DNA of 18,718 nt from CBDTTW01 sp965363675. Lineage in GTDB: Bacteria; Bacteroidota; Rhodothermia; Rhodothermales; DASSAV01. Below are positions 7,585 through 15,183 of this stretch, piece by piece (position 1 is the stretch's first letter; every line of letters begins with the position of its first letter). Location of the stretch: NCBI GenBank assembly GCA_965363675.1, contig CBDTTW010000044.1:1-18718 (forward strand), in the 5' to 3' direction. The notes under the pieces are model-generated. The model had not been told where the DNA came from. It worked only from the letters and a program-made list of their open reading frames with translations, and did not search any database. Both the position numbers and the translations under genes were made by a program.

Positions 7585-8859
7585 TTGGAGCATCCCAGCG
7601 TTTCGCCCCGAGGGGCCGGCATACCGGAGCGGCGCCGGAAGGAGGAGCGGCCCATTCTGTTTGCGCTCTGGCTGATGATGTTTGCCGGCAGCAGCCAGAT
7701 GCTCATCATGGCCCCGATCCTGCCGGCCATCGGCGCGGCCCTGGGCATTCCGCAGCACCTGCGCGGCATGCTCATCACGTCGTACGCGCTTTGCCTGAGC
7801 CTGGCCGCCTTGCTCATCGGGCCGATCTCGGACCGCATGGGCCGCCGCCGCATCCTCATGGCCGGCTCGTCGAGCATGGCGGCGGCGCTGCTGTTGCACG
7901 TGCTCGCCGATAGCTTCGTCTCGCTGCTCTGCGTCCGGGCGGTGGCGGGCATGGCCGGCGGCATGCTCAGCGGCGCAGCGGTTTCGTACGTCGGCGATTA
8001 CTTTCCGTACGAGCGGCGCGGGTGGGCGACGGGGTGGGTCATGAGCGGCATCGCGGCCGGGCAGATCCTCGGCATCCCGATGGGCACGCTGCTCAACACG
8101 TGGTTCGGCTTCCGCTACCCGTTCCTGATGTTCGGCGTCACGATGACGGCGGCCTCGGTGCTCATCTGGCGCAAGGTGCCCCAGCCCAACGTGGCGCTCG
8201 ACCCGCTGCCGCTGCGGCCGGGGCGCATGGCGGCGGGCTACCGGCAGCTTTTCCGGGAGGCCTACGTGCCGGCCGCCATCGGGGCGTACTTCCTGATGTT
8301 CTTCGGGGTGGGCGTCTATATCATCTATCTGCCTACCTGGCTCGAAGAATCGCTCGGGATCAGCGGCGTCCAGATCGCCTCGATGTTTCTGGTCGGCGGC
8401 CTGGTCAACATCGTGACGGGGCCGACTTCGGGGCGGCTCTCGGACCGCACGGGGCGCAAGCCGCTCATCGTGGCCTCGTGCGCCGGGCTGGCCGTGGTGA
8501 TGCTCGCCACGACGCTGCTCGTGCGGGGCCTCTGGAGCGCCTACGTCGTCTTCGGGGTGGCGATGATGTTCGTGGCCGTGCGCATGGCTCCGCTGCAATC
8601 GCTCATGACGACCCTGGCGCCTTCGGAACGCCGGGGCATCCTCATGAGCACGGCCGTCGCCTTCGGGCAGGTCGGCATCGGCATCGGCAGCGCCATGGCC
8701 GGGGCGCTCTACACGCGCTTCGGCTTCGAGAGCAACGCGTGGATGGGAGCCGTCTCGCTTGCGGCGATGGCGCTCGTGGTGGGCTACGCCCTGCCGGAGC
8801 CTGCCCTCGGGCCGCGCGCCGCCCCGGAGGCCGCCCCCCAACCCGAGCCGCAGCCCTGA
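7585..8859 (+). CDS. Major facilitator superfamily transporter (DHA1-like, TTG start)
   Basis: This 424-residue inner-membrane protein is predicted to have 12 transmembrane helices and to be a secondary transporter. MFS motif A appears between TM2 and TM3 as GPISDRMGRRR (79-89) and is repeated in the second half as GRLSDRTGRK (283-292), the duplicated signature of the family. A long central loop rich in R and P (about 197-225) separates the halves, and the C-terminal tail is a P/A/E-rich stretch. The start is chosen as TTG at 7585 because GAGGAG (7571-7576) sits 8 bp upstream and a basic RRRKEER segment then precedes TM1. The first in-frame ATG (7675) would cut into TM1. It is divergent from the receptor operon and shares its upstream region with the Pho-box-like site. 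Substrate is not predictable from sequence alone; drug or metabolite export and organic-anion uptake are both possible. Confidence 0.88.
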   Translation: MEHPSVSPRGAGIPERRRKEERPILFALWLMMFAGSSQMLIMAPILPAIGAALGIPQHLRGMLITSYALCLSLAALLIGPISDRMGRRRILMAGSSSMAAALLLHVLADSFVSLLCVRAVAGMAGGMLSGAAVSYVGDYFPYERRGWATGWVMSGIAAGQILGIPMGTLLNTWFGFRYPFLMFGVTMTAASVLIWRKVPQPNVALDPLPLRPGRMAAGYRQLFREAYVPAAIGAYFLMFFGVGVYIIYLPTWLEESLGISGVQIASMFLVGGLVNIVTGPTSGRLSDRTGRKPLIVASCAGLAVVMLATTLLVRGLWSAYVVFGVAMMFVAVRMAPLQSLMTTLAPSERRGILMSTAVAFGQVGIGIGSAMAGALYTRFGFESNAWMGAVSLAAMALVVGYALPEPALGPRAAPEAAPQPEPQP

Positions 8860-8948
8860 GCCGGTGGGAACTATCGCGCAGGCGGCGCATGCCAAGCGTC
8901 GGGCCGCCGTAGGCCCCCCGCAAGCGCCGCCGGAAGCAACCGCATGTT

Positions 8949-9341
8949 ATGAACAACCGTAAGGAAAGTCGCAAGGAGATCGCCCGCAACTACCAGTTGC
9001 AGGCCGAGGAGAAGGAGGCGGGGATCTACGTGGTGCGCAATACGCGCACCGGGCGCGTGCTGCTGGGCAGCAGCCTCAACCCCGAAAGCAAACTCAACGC
9101 GCACCGCGCCATGCTGCGCTTCCATAGCCACCAGAGCGCCGCCTTGCAGCAGGACTGGGACGCCCTGGGCGAGGCGGCCTTCGAGTTCGTCGTGGTCGAG
9201 ACGGTGAAGCGCCGCGCGGAACCCGGCTTCAACCCCGAGGCCGAGCTGAAGCGCCTGGAGGCCGCCTGGATCGCGCGCTGCCGGCCGTTCGAGGAGCGCT
9301 GCTATAACCGGAACGAGCGCATCCGGACGAACCCCTTCTGA
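8949..9341 (+). CDS. Small stand-alone GIY-YIG family protein with degenerate active site
   Basis: GIY-YIG domains are small metal-dependent nuclease folds found in UvrC, Slx4 partners, homing and restriction enzymes. This 130-residue protein has GIYVVRN at 25-31, VLLGSS at 37-42 where YIG is expected, an NAH segment (50-52), a central FEF strand (78-80), and LEAAWI (103-108), whose E104 matches the metal-binding glutamate. CYNR (118-121) matches the YN near the domain end. Against I-TevI (from memory), the second tyrosine (Y17) is leucine 38 and the catalytic arginine (R27) is lysine 48, while GIY and Glu are kept. Similar single-domain proteins with drifted YIG occur in Firmicutes. It lies 89 bp after the MFS gene on the same strand and may share its transcript, ending at a terminator 61 bp downstream. 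Nuclease activity is doubtful; a nucleic-acid-binding role is possible. Confidence 0.82.
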   Translation: MNNRKESRKEIARNYQLQAEEKEAGIYVVRNTRTGRVLLGSSLNPESKLNAHRAMLRFHSHQSAALQQDWDALGEAAFEFVVVETVKRRAEPGFNPEAELKRLEAAWIARCRPFEERCYNRNERIRTNPF

Positions 9342-9348
9342 CCGCGTG

Positions 9349-9378
9349 CGGCGCGCGAGAAATGGCCTCGCGGCGCCG
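9349..9378 (+). other. Long GC hairpin just after the GIY-YIG stop codon
   Basis: CGGCGCGCGAG (9349-9359) pairs with CTCGCGGCGCCG (9367-9378) apart from one bulged G (9373), with a 7-nt loop. It has no T-tract, but a true terminator follows 24 bp later. It may protect the 3' end of the mRNA. Confidence 0.5.
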
Positions 9379-9401
9379 TGAAGTTCGTAAGAAGTTGTCA
9401 C

Positions 9402-9426
9402 CGGCAGGCCGAATCCTGCCGTTTTT
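9402..9426 (+). terminator. Intrinsic terminator of the MFS/GIY-YIG transcript
   Basis: CGGCAGG (9402-9408) and CCTGCCG (9415-9421) form a perfect 7-bp stem with a 6-nt loop, directly followed by TTTTT (9422-9426). It is 61 bp after the GIY-YIG stop and insulates the next operon. Confidence 0.88.
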
Positions 9427-9460
9427 GCCGCGCTGGGGGGGGCAGGGCGCGCGTTTGGGG

Positions 9461-9487
9461 TTGACTTCCCAGGGCTAGGGGTATAAC
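9461..9487 (+). promoter_or_regulatory. Candidate promoter of the second receptor operon
   Basis: TTGACT (9461-9466) and TATAAC (9482-9487) match the sigma70 -35 and -10 consensus well. The 15-bp spacer is shorter than the usual 17, which would weaken the promoter or call for an activator. It lies directly after the upstream terminator, and a transcript from here would have a leader of nearly 390 nt. Confidence 0.5.
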
Positions 9488-9602
9488 ATGCCCGAGCGAC
9501 TAACCCCCAAGGTCCCGCTTCCGCCTCCCCATCTCGTTCGGAAGCAACTAAAACGAAGACGTGGTCTCCCCCAGGATGCCTTCCCGCGCCGCTGCAAGGC
9601 CG

Positions 9603-9620
9603 GGGGGCGGCGGCGCCCCC
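9603..9620 (+). other. GC stem-loop in the receptor leader
   Basis: GGGGGCG (9603-9609) pairs with CGCCCCC (9614-9620) around a GCGG tetraloop: seven GC pairs with no mismatch. It lies 22 nt before the three-way-junction element and may be part of the same leader RNA. Confidence 0.55.
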
Positions 9621-9641
9621 GAGGCGCCGCTTATTCCGACG

Positions 9642-9710
9642 CTCTGCATGAGGGGCTCCGAAGGTTGGGCTGCCTGCGGAACCGGCGCCGAAGCGCCTGC
9701 CCATGCAGAG
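9642..9710 (+). ncRNA. Candidate structured 5' leader RNA (three-way junction)
   Basis: A perfect 9-bp outer stem CTCTGCATG (9642-9650) / CATGCAGAG (9702-9710) encloses 51 nt. Two inner hairpins fit inside: CCG-a-AGG (9658-9664) with CCT-g-CGG (9673-9679), and GGCGC (9684-9688) with GCGCC (9693-9697) closing a CGAA loop. The whole is a three-way junction about 170 nt upstream of the receptor ATG, downstream of the candidate promoter. It does not show the conserved cores of the cobalamin or TPP riboswitches. Folded by hand, without energy calculation or covariation. Confidence 0.45.
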
Positions 9711-9777
9711 GGAAGCGTACGATAAACCATCCCGACGACACCCGCCCGCATCGTCTCTCGGATCCGTCCCGGAAGCT

Positions 9778-9813
9778 CTTTCCTCGCCGGCTTGGCGGGG
9801 CGCTCCCGGAAAG
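9778..9813 (+). other. Leader stem-loop close to the receptor start
   Basis: CTTTCC (9778-9783) pairs with GGAAAG (9808-9813), and an inner CGCC (9785-9788) / GGCG (9794-9797) hairpin sits within it. It ends 68 nt before the receptor ATG. It could be the expression-platform part of a regulated leader, or incidental GC structure. Confidence 0.35.
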
Positions 9814-9881
9814 GCGCGTGCAAACCGGTGATCCCGCGCCGCGCCGCCTGTGCACCCTCTCAACAATACTCCACGAGCGTA

Positions 9882-12800
9882 ATGAAGCGAAAGCTACAAT
9901 TCCTCCTGATGCTCGCTTGCCTGGCGGCTACGCCTGCGCTTGCCCAGACGGGCAAGATCACGGGCCGTGTCACGGACCAAGGCAACGGCGACCCCCTGCC
10001 CGGTGTGAGCGTGGTCATCGACGGCACCACACAGGGCGCCTCTACCGATGTCGATGGGTACTACACCATCCTGAACGTGCGCCCCGGCTCCTACGCCGTG
10101 CGCGCGTCCTTCATCGGTTTCACCCCCGAACTCAAGCAAAACGTCAACGTCTCCATTGACCTGACGACGACGGTGGACTTCGCCATCCGGGAGCAAACGG
10201 TCGGCCTCGACGAAGTGATCGTGCAGGCCGAGCGGCCCATCGTACAGCAGGATTTGTCGGCCAGCCGCGTCGATGTGACGGCCGAGCAGATCCAGAACCT
10301 GCCTGTGACCGACGTTTCGAAGGTCGTCGGCGTGCAAGCGGGCGTGCAGGGCATGAACATCCGAGGCGACGGCGCCAACCTCTCGAAGATCATGGTGGAC
10401 GGCCTCGACCTGAGCACCCGCCGCAGCAATAATCCGTACACGGGCATCAGCTACGCCGCCGTCGAGGCGGTGCAGGTGCAGTCGGGCGGCTTCAGCGCCA
10501 AGTACGGCGACATGCGCGCGGGCGTGGTCAACGTGGTCACTCGCGAGGGCGAGCGCGACCGGTACTCGGGCACCATCATCGGGCGCTATGCCCCGCCGAC
10601 GAAGCGCTACTTCGGCATGGACGTGAACGACCCCAACTCGTACTGGATGCGCCCCTACCTCGACCCCGAGGTGGCCATGAAGGGCACCAGGACCTGGGAC
10701 GCCCAGACGCAGCGCCAGTACCCGTCGTGGCAGGGCTACGAGGCGCTTTCGCGCACGCTCCGGGGCAACAACAACCCCAACGACGACCTGACGCCCGAGC
10801 AGGCGCAAGAGCTGTTCAAGTACTACCACCGGCGCGACCTGACGGTGGACCAGCCCGACTACGTCTTCGACGGCGCCGCCGGCGGCCCGGTGCCCGGCAT
10901 CAGCCGCAGCCTCGGCGATTTGCGCTTCTACGCCTCCTACCGCCGTGAGCAGAGCCAGTACATCATCCCGCTGACGACCGACGGCTACGACGATTCCAAC
11001 GCCCGCCTCAAGCTCACCTCGGACGTTGCCAAGGGCATGAAGCTCGTCGTAGAGGGCATGTTCGGCACGCAGGAGGGCACCTCCAACATCAACCGCAGCG
11101 GCCCGACCGACCTCATCCGCGACGGCGACCGCCAGTACACGCTCGGCACCGACATGATCGCGGACTACAACCGGCCCGACGACTGGATGTTCGGCACCGG
11201 CGCGCTCACCTCGGGCCGCATCACGACGAACCTCGTCGGGGCGAAGTTTACGCATACGATCAGCCCGACCACCTTCTACGAGGCGCGCCTCCAGCGCCTG
11301 GGTACGAAGTACCGCACCACGGTGCCGCCCGTGCGCGACACCACGCGCGTCAACTGCATCACGCCGACCTACTGCGTGGACGAGGCGCCGTTCAACTTCT
11401 CCTTCGAGCCCTCCACGTCGCTCGAAAACATGCGCATGGGCGCCCACTGGAGCGAGTTCCGCGACACCAGCGATGTCGTTTCGTGGTCGGGCCGCGTAGA
11501 CATGACGAGCCAGGTCAACCGGACCAACATGATCGAGGCGGGCCTTGAGCTCAGCGTTACGCCGATGGACATCAGCTTCGGCACGCCGGACTTCCTGCTC
11601 ACCGACGACGACGTGTACTCGAAGTGGAACAACACCGAGATCTACGGCGGCGCCTACGTGCAGGACAAGCTGGAGTTCAAGGGCATGATCGCCAACGTCG
11701 GCGCGCGCCTGGACTACCTGAACCCGAACACCGAGTGGTACGCCCTCGACGACCCCTACGACATCCTGCTCTCGGGGGCCAACGTGGCCGTGATGGACTC
11801 GCTGTTCCCGAAGGAAAACGTGCCGGCCAAGCTGTACTTCAGCCCGCGCCTCGGCCTCTCGTTCCCGGTGACCGAAGGCAGCAAGCTGTACTTCAACTAC
11901 GGCCACCAGCGCCAGCGCTCGCCCTCGGAGTTCCTCTACCAGCTCCGGCGCGACTACATCACCAACGGCGTAGACCGCATGGCGAACCCGCGCGCCCCGC
12001 TGGAGCTGACGATCAGCTACGAGCTGGGCTACGAGCAGAGCCTGTTCAACCAGTTCCTGATCCGCGTGGCGGGCTTCTACAAGGACACCCGCAACCAGAT
12101 GCGCTGGATCCGCTACCGCGACGAGAACGGCCTGGTGGACTACACGGTCAACGTGCCGGATAACTACGCCGACACGCGCGGCGCGGAAATCAGCATCCAG
12201 AAGCGCGCCGGCAAGTGGGTGCGCGGCTTTGCCAACTACACCTACTACGTCCGCTCGGGCGGCAACTTCGGTTTCGGCCAGTACCTCGAAAACCGCCAGG
12301 ACCAGCGCAACTACGAGCGCACCACGTTCGACTATTACCAGTCGAAGCCGGTGCCGCAGCCGTTCGCCCGGTTCAACCTGGAGCTGCTCTCGCCGGACGA
12401 CTTCGGCCCCGGCGTCTCGGGCTTCCGGCCGCTCGGCGCCTGGGTGGTCAGCCTGCTCGGCGAGTGGCAGGCCGGCCCGGCCTTCACCTGGACCGGTCCG
12501 TCTACCTCCGTCCAGGGCGTCCAGAACAACATGCGCTGGAAAGCCTACCGCATGATGGACATGCGCGTCTCGAAGAGCTTCTCGGTGGGCCGCAACAGCG
12601 CCCAGTTCTTCATGGACATCACGAACGTGTTCAACATCAAGAATTTCAACCGGGGCGCCTTCTCCAGCGGCGACGACCAGCGGGACTACCTGAACTCGCT
12701 GAAACTGCCCAAGTCGATGGTGGAAGGTTGGGAGGATCAGTACCAGGTCCGCGACGCGGAAGGCAACCCCATCTACGGGGATGACGTGCCCGGCGTGATC

Positions 12801-12890
12801 GGGAAGGACTACATCGACAACCCGAACTATACGTCGCTGTGGTACCTCTTCCCCCGCACGCTCAACTTGGGCCTGCGCCTGGACTTCTAG
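9882..12890 (+). CDS. TonB-dependent outer-membrane receptor with CarboxypepD_reg domain
   Basis: This 1002-residue protein is an energised outer-membrane transporter. The ATG at 9882 is preferred over an in-frame upstream ATG at 9792 because it directly opens a signal peptide (residues 1-21, cleavage after PALA). A carboxypeptidase-like regulatory domain spans about 24-105 (GRVTDQGNGDPLPGVSVV, then DGYYTILNVRPGSYAV). LDEVIVQAERP follows at about 109-119. The plug domain extends to about 230, with NIRGDG, MVDGLDL and GGFSAKYGDMRAGVVNVVTR. The barrel makes up the rest, with a late FFMDITNVFNIKNFN strand and a terminal aromatic residue (LRLDF) typical of outer-membrane barrels. It is the first gene of an operon with an FN3/T9SS-like protein (75 bp downstream) and a PorV-like protein. 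No SusD follows. A long structured leader precedes it. Receptor identity is firm; whether it imports nutrients or works in protein export or assembly is unknown. Confidence 0.94.
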   Translation: MKRKLQFLLMLACLAATPALAQTGKITGRVTDQGNGDPLPGVSVVIDGTTQGASTDVDGYYTILNVRPGSYAVRASFIGFTPELKQNVNVSIDLTTTVDFAIREQTVGLDEVIVQAERPIVQQDLSASRVDVTAEQIQNLPVTDVSKVVGVQAGVQGMNIRGDGANLSKIMVDGLDLSTRRSNNPYTGISYAAVEAVQVQSGGFSAKYGDMRAGVVNVVTREGERDRYSGTIIGRYAPPTKRYFGMDVNDPNSYWMRPYLDPEVAMKGTRTWDAQTQRQYPSWQGYEALSRTLRGNNNPNDDLTPEQAQELFKYYHRRDLTVDQPDYVFDGAAGGPVPGISRSLGDLRFYASYRREQSQYIIPLTTDGYDDSNARLKLTSDVAKGMKLVVEGMFGTQEGTSNINRSGPTDLIRDGDRQYTLGTDMIADYNRPDDWMFGTGALTSGRITTNLVGAKFTHTISPTTFYEARLQRLGTKYRTTVPPVRDTTRVNCITPTYCVDEAPFNFSFEPSTSLENMRMGAHWSEFRDTSDVVSWSGRVDMTSQVNRTNMIEAGLELSVTPMDISFGTPDFLLTDDDVYSKWNNTEIYGGAYVQDKLEFKGMIANVGARLDYLNPNTEWYALDDPYDILLSGANVAVMDSLFPKENVPAKLYFSPRLGLSFPVTEGSKLYFNYGHQRQRSPSEFLYQLRRDYITNGVDRMANPRAPLELTISYELGYEQSLFNQFLIRVAGFYKDTRNQMRWIRYRDENGLVDYTVNVPDNYADTRGAEISIQKRAGKWVRGFANYTYYVRSGGNFGFGQYLENRQDQRNYERTTFDYYQSKPVPQPFARFNLELLSPDDFGPGVSGFRPLGAWVVSLLGEWQAGPAFTWTGPSTSVQGVQNNMRWKAYRMMDMRVSKSFSVGRNSAQFFMDITNVFNIKNFNRGAFSSGDDQRDYLNSLKLPKSMVEGWEDQYQVRDAEGNPIYGDDVPGVIGKDYIDNPNYTSLWYLFPRTLNLGLRLDF

Positions 12891-12921
12891 GCGTGCCTGC
12901 TCTTATCTGCCTCTGAACGGT

Positions 12922-12945
12922 CGGCGGGGGCCGGGGCCCCCGCCG
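12922..12945 (+). other. GC hairpin between receptor and FN3-protein genes
   Basis: CGGCGGGGGC (12922-12931) and GCCCCCGCCG (12936-12945) form a perfect 10-bp stem with a CGGG tetraloop. No T-tract follows. It lies 31 bp past the receptor stop and 20 bp before the next ATG, so it could act as a partial attenuator or a 3'-end stabiliser of the receptor mRNA. Confidence 0.6.
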
Positions 12946-12965
12946 CCGCCCAAACGGGATCTTCC

Positions 12966-15128
12966 ATGTATATAGCTACTACCCTCAAACGGATGTCTGG
13001 ACAAAGACGCTCCCTACTCCTGCTCCCGCTGCTGCTCGGCCTGCTCTGGGCCGGCCCGGTGCAGGCGCAGTACCGCACGAAAACGCTCGGCATCGGCGAG
13101 ATCAGCGATGTCTACAGCGCCATCGGCGGCGGCACCGAGTGCTACGCCAACTGCAACGGCCTCTACTGGCCCGCCATCTGGCGCGCCGGCACGCTGCGCG
13201 CCGAAGCCGTATGGCTGGCCGCCCGCAACGTGCAGGGCGCCGACGGCGTAACCTACCCGACGCGCGTCGTGCACGTGGGGCCGCGCGCCACCGGCGCCGG
13301 GGAGTTCTTCCCCATCAGCTTCACCACGGTCAGCAAGTTCGAGCCGCCCCAGATCTCGGTGGTGGACGCCTCGGGCGACGAATTCCAGACCTATGCCGAC
13401 CGCCCCGACAACGACCGCGTAGACCCGAACCTGCCGGCCGACCGCATGGTCGAGTCGAAGGTGAGCAGCCTGCTCGGCGTGACGATCACGCGGCGCAACT
13501 ACGCCTACAGCGACCCGCGCTACGACAACTTCCACATCCAGGAGTTCGTCCTGACCAACACCGGCGACACCGACGGCAAGTTGCAAACGAAAGAGCTCAA
13601 CCAGACGCTCCAGGGGGTGTATCTGCACTTCCAGAAGCGTTTCGTGCTCAGCGAGAAGTACGAAGGCCCCGGCGGCGGTTGGGGCGCCAACGTCATGAAC
13701 GACATCGTCGGCGACGGCGTGCACGACTACGGCGTGGACTTCAAGGCGCAGTACGCGTGGGTGGGCAACTTCACCAACAACGACGCTTTCGACGACTACG
13801 GCCTCTCGCAGTGGCGCAAGCAGGGCTACTCCCAGGAAGCCGACACCATCGGCCGCCTCTCCAAGCCGGACTTCGTCGGCTTCGTGACGATCCACGCCGA
13901 CCCGGCCGCCGACGGCACGCCGCAGCCCGCCATGACGGGCACCATCGACGCCGACGACGCGCTGCTCTCGGCCAACAGCGCCACCAACATCCAGAAGATG
14001 AACGCCGAGTATCAGATGATTACCGGCGCCGACATGTCGAACCCGCACGGGCCGCACCATGCCGACCAGATCGACCAGGACAAAAACTTCCTGACCCCCG
14101 ACGGCGACCCGATGAACGGCCGCCCCGGCGGCTGGACGATGAAGCAGAGCTACGGTCCCTACACGCTTGCGCCCGGCGACTCGGTGCGCATCGTGGTGGC
14201 CCAGGGCGTGGACGGCCTCACGATGAACGAGGCTTCCATCATCGGCCGTCAGTTCAAGCGCCTCTCCGGCCCCACCAAGCAGGGCGGCACGACGGCGCTT
14301 TCCCTGACGCCGAACATCACGTACCGCGGCCTTACCCTCGGCAAGAACCAGTGGTATTTCTCCGGGCGCGACTCGCTCTTCGAGACGTTCGAGAAGGCCA
14401 TCGACCTCTACGAGGCCAGCAATAACATGGGCCGCTACCCGATCCAGAACCCGCCGCCCCGGCCGCCTTCGAAGTTCAAGGTGACCTCCGGCGTAAACCG
14501 CATCAGGCTGGATTGGGAATTGTACTCGGGCCAGAACCCGCAGCGCGTCGAGATTTACCGCACGGAAAACTACATCGAAGGGCGGCTGCGCTATGACGCA
14601 GACAGCGACTACACGAACGACCCGTACTTCGAGTACCAGTGCATCGCCGGGTGCCCGGGCGCGCCGCAGATCACGGCGCAGGGCACGTTCGACGACGCCA
14701 ACGTGGCCCGCGGCATCAACTACTACTACTACATCGTGAGCGTCGGCGCGGACGGCCAGAAGAGCAACCGCTACTGGACGCAGACCTACGACCCGGCCAT
14801 CTCGCTGCGCGAGCCGGGCCCGACGACCAAGTCGTTCGTGGTCGTGCCGAACCCGCTCAACATCGGCGCCCAGGAAGGCGTGCGTTACCCGGGCCCGCGC
14901 CGGGAGCGCATCGGCTTCCTCGACATCCCGGGGCAGTGCACCATCCGCATCTACACCGAGCGCGGAGAGCTGGTCCGCACCATCGAGCACACCACCGGAA
15001 GCGGCGATGAGTACTGGGACGTTACCACGGAGTCCCAGCAGCTCGTCGTCAGCGGCCTCTACATCGCCGTCGTGGATAACCACGACACGGGGGAGCGCGA
15101 GATGAAAAAGTTCGTCATTATCCGCTAA
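12966..15128 (+). CDS. Secreted FN3-domain protein with T9SS-like C-terminal domain
   Basis: This 720-residue exported protein has a basic N-terminus, a leucine-rich core and a cleavage site after PVQA (residue 34). An in-frame ATG at 12993 is an alternative start and would still leave a full signal peptide. The large N-terminal part (about 35-495) has no family I recognise. It is rich in D, N, G and aromatic residues and contains several DxDxD/N-like acidic turns. A fibronectin type III-like domain spans about 498-610 (PSKFKVTSGVNRIRLDWELY start, YYYIVSVGADGQKS end). The last 100 residues resemble a type A sorting domain: VVVPNP near 625, RIYTERGELVRTIEH, SGLYIAVVD, and a basic MKKFVIIR end. 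The match is imperfect, so T9SS export is probable, not certain. It sits between a TonB-dependent receptor and a PorV-like gene, suggesting a surface partner of the receptor. Confidence 0.78.
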   Translation: MYIATTLKRMSGQRRSLLLLPLLLGLLWAGPVQAQYRTKTLGIGEISDVYSAIGGGTECYANCNGLYWPAIWRAGTLRAEAVWLAARNVQGADGVTYPTRVVHVGPRATGAGEFFPISFTTVSKFEPPQISVVDASGDEFQTYADRPDNDRVDPNLPADRMVESKVSSLLGVTITRRNYAYSDPRYDNFHIQEFVLTNTGDTDGKLQTKELNQTLQGVYLHFQKRFVLSEKYEGPGGGWGANVMNDIVGDGVHDYGVDFKAQYAWVGNFTNNDAFDDYGLSQWRKQGYSQEADTIGRLSKPDFVGFVTIHADPAADGTPQPAMTGTIDADDALLSANSATNIQKMNAEYQMITGADMSNPHGPHHADQIDQDKNFLTPDGDPMNGRPGGWTMKQSYGPYTLAPGDSVRIVVAQGVDGLTMNEASIIGRQFKRLSGPTKQGGTTALSLTPNITYRGLTLGKNQWYFSGRDSLFETFEKAIDLYEASNNMGRYPIQNPPPRPPSKFKVTSGVNRIRLDWELYSGQNPQRVEIYRTENYIEGRLRYDADSDYTNDPYFEYQCIAGCPGAPQITAQGTFDDANVARGINYYYYIVSVGADGQKSNRYWTQTYDPAISLREPGPTTKSFVVVPNPLNIGAQEGVRYPGPRRERIGFLDIPGQCTIRIYTERGELVRTIEHTTGSGDEYWDVTTESQQLVVSGLYIAVVDNHDTGEREMKKFVIIR

Positions 15129-15138
15129 TTCCGGTGCA

Positions 15139-15158
15139 GGCCCCCCTCCGGGGGGGCC
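15139..15158 (+). other. GC hairpin between FN3-protein and PorV-like genes
   Basis: GGCCCCCC (15139-15146) and GGGGGGCC (15151-15158) pair around a TCCG loop. No T-tract follows. It is the third such hairpin between cistrons of the two receptor operons. Confidence 0.55.
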
Positions 15159-15183
15159 GCCGCTTAATGCTTTGGGTGATACC

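Noticed and set aside
9380..9396. GAAGTT direct repeat at 11-bp period (9380-9385, 9391-9396) as a second Pho box
   Set aside because: Only two half-sites, no TAAC core, and it lies upstream of a terminator and about 490 bp from the receptor ATG.
9642..9710. Known riboswitch (cobalamin or TPP) in the receptor leader
   Set aside because: The conserved cores of these classes could not be found, so the element is listed only as an unassigned structured RNA.
9488..10159. Plus-strand frame overlapping the leader and the receptor start, and a 91-codon minus-strand frame at 9548-9823
   Set aside because: Arginine/proline-rich text with no family resemblance. The region is better explained as a structured leader.
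9894..11906. 670-codon minus-strand frame opposite the second receptor, and a similar one at 13014-15338
   Set aside because: Both are antisense shadows rich in H, V, R and A with no recognisable domain.
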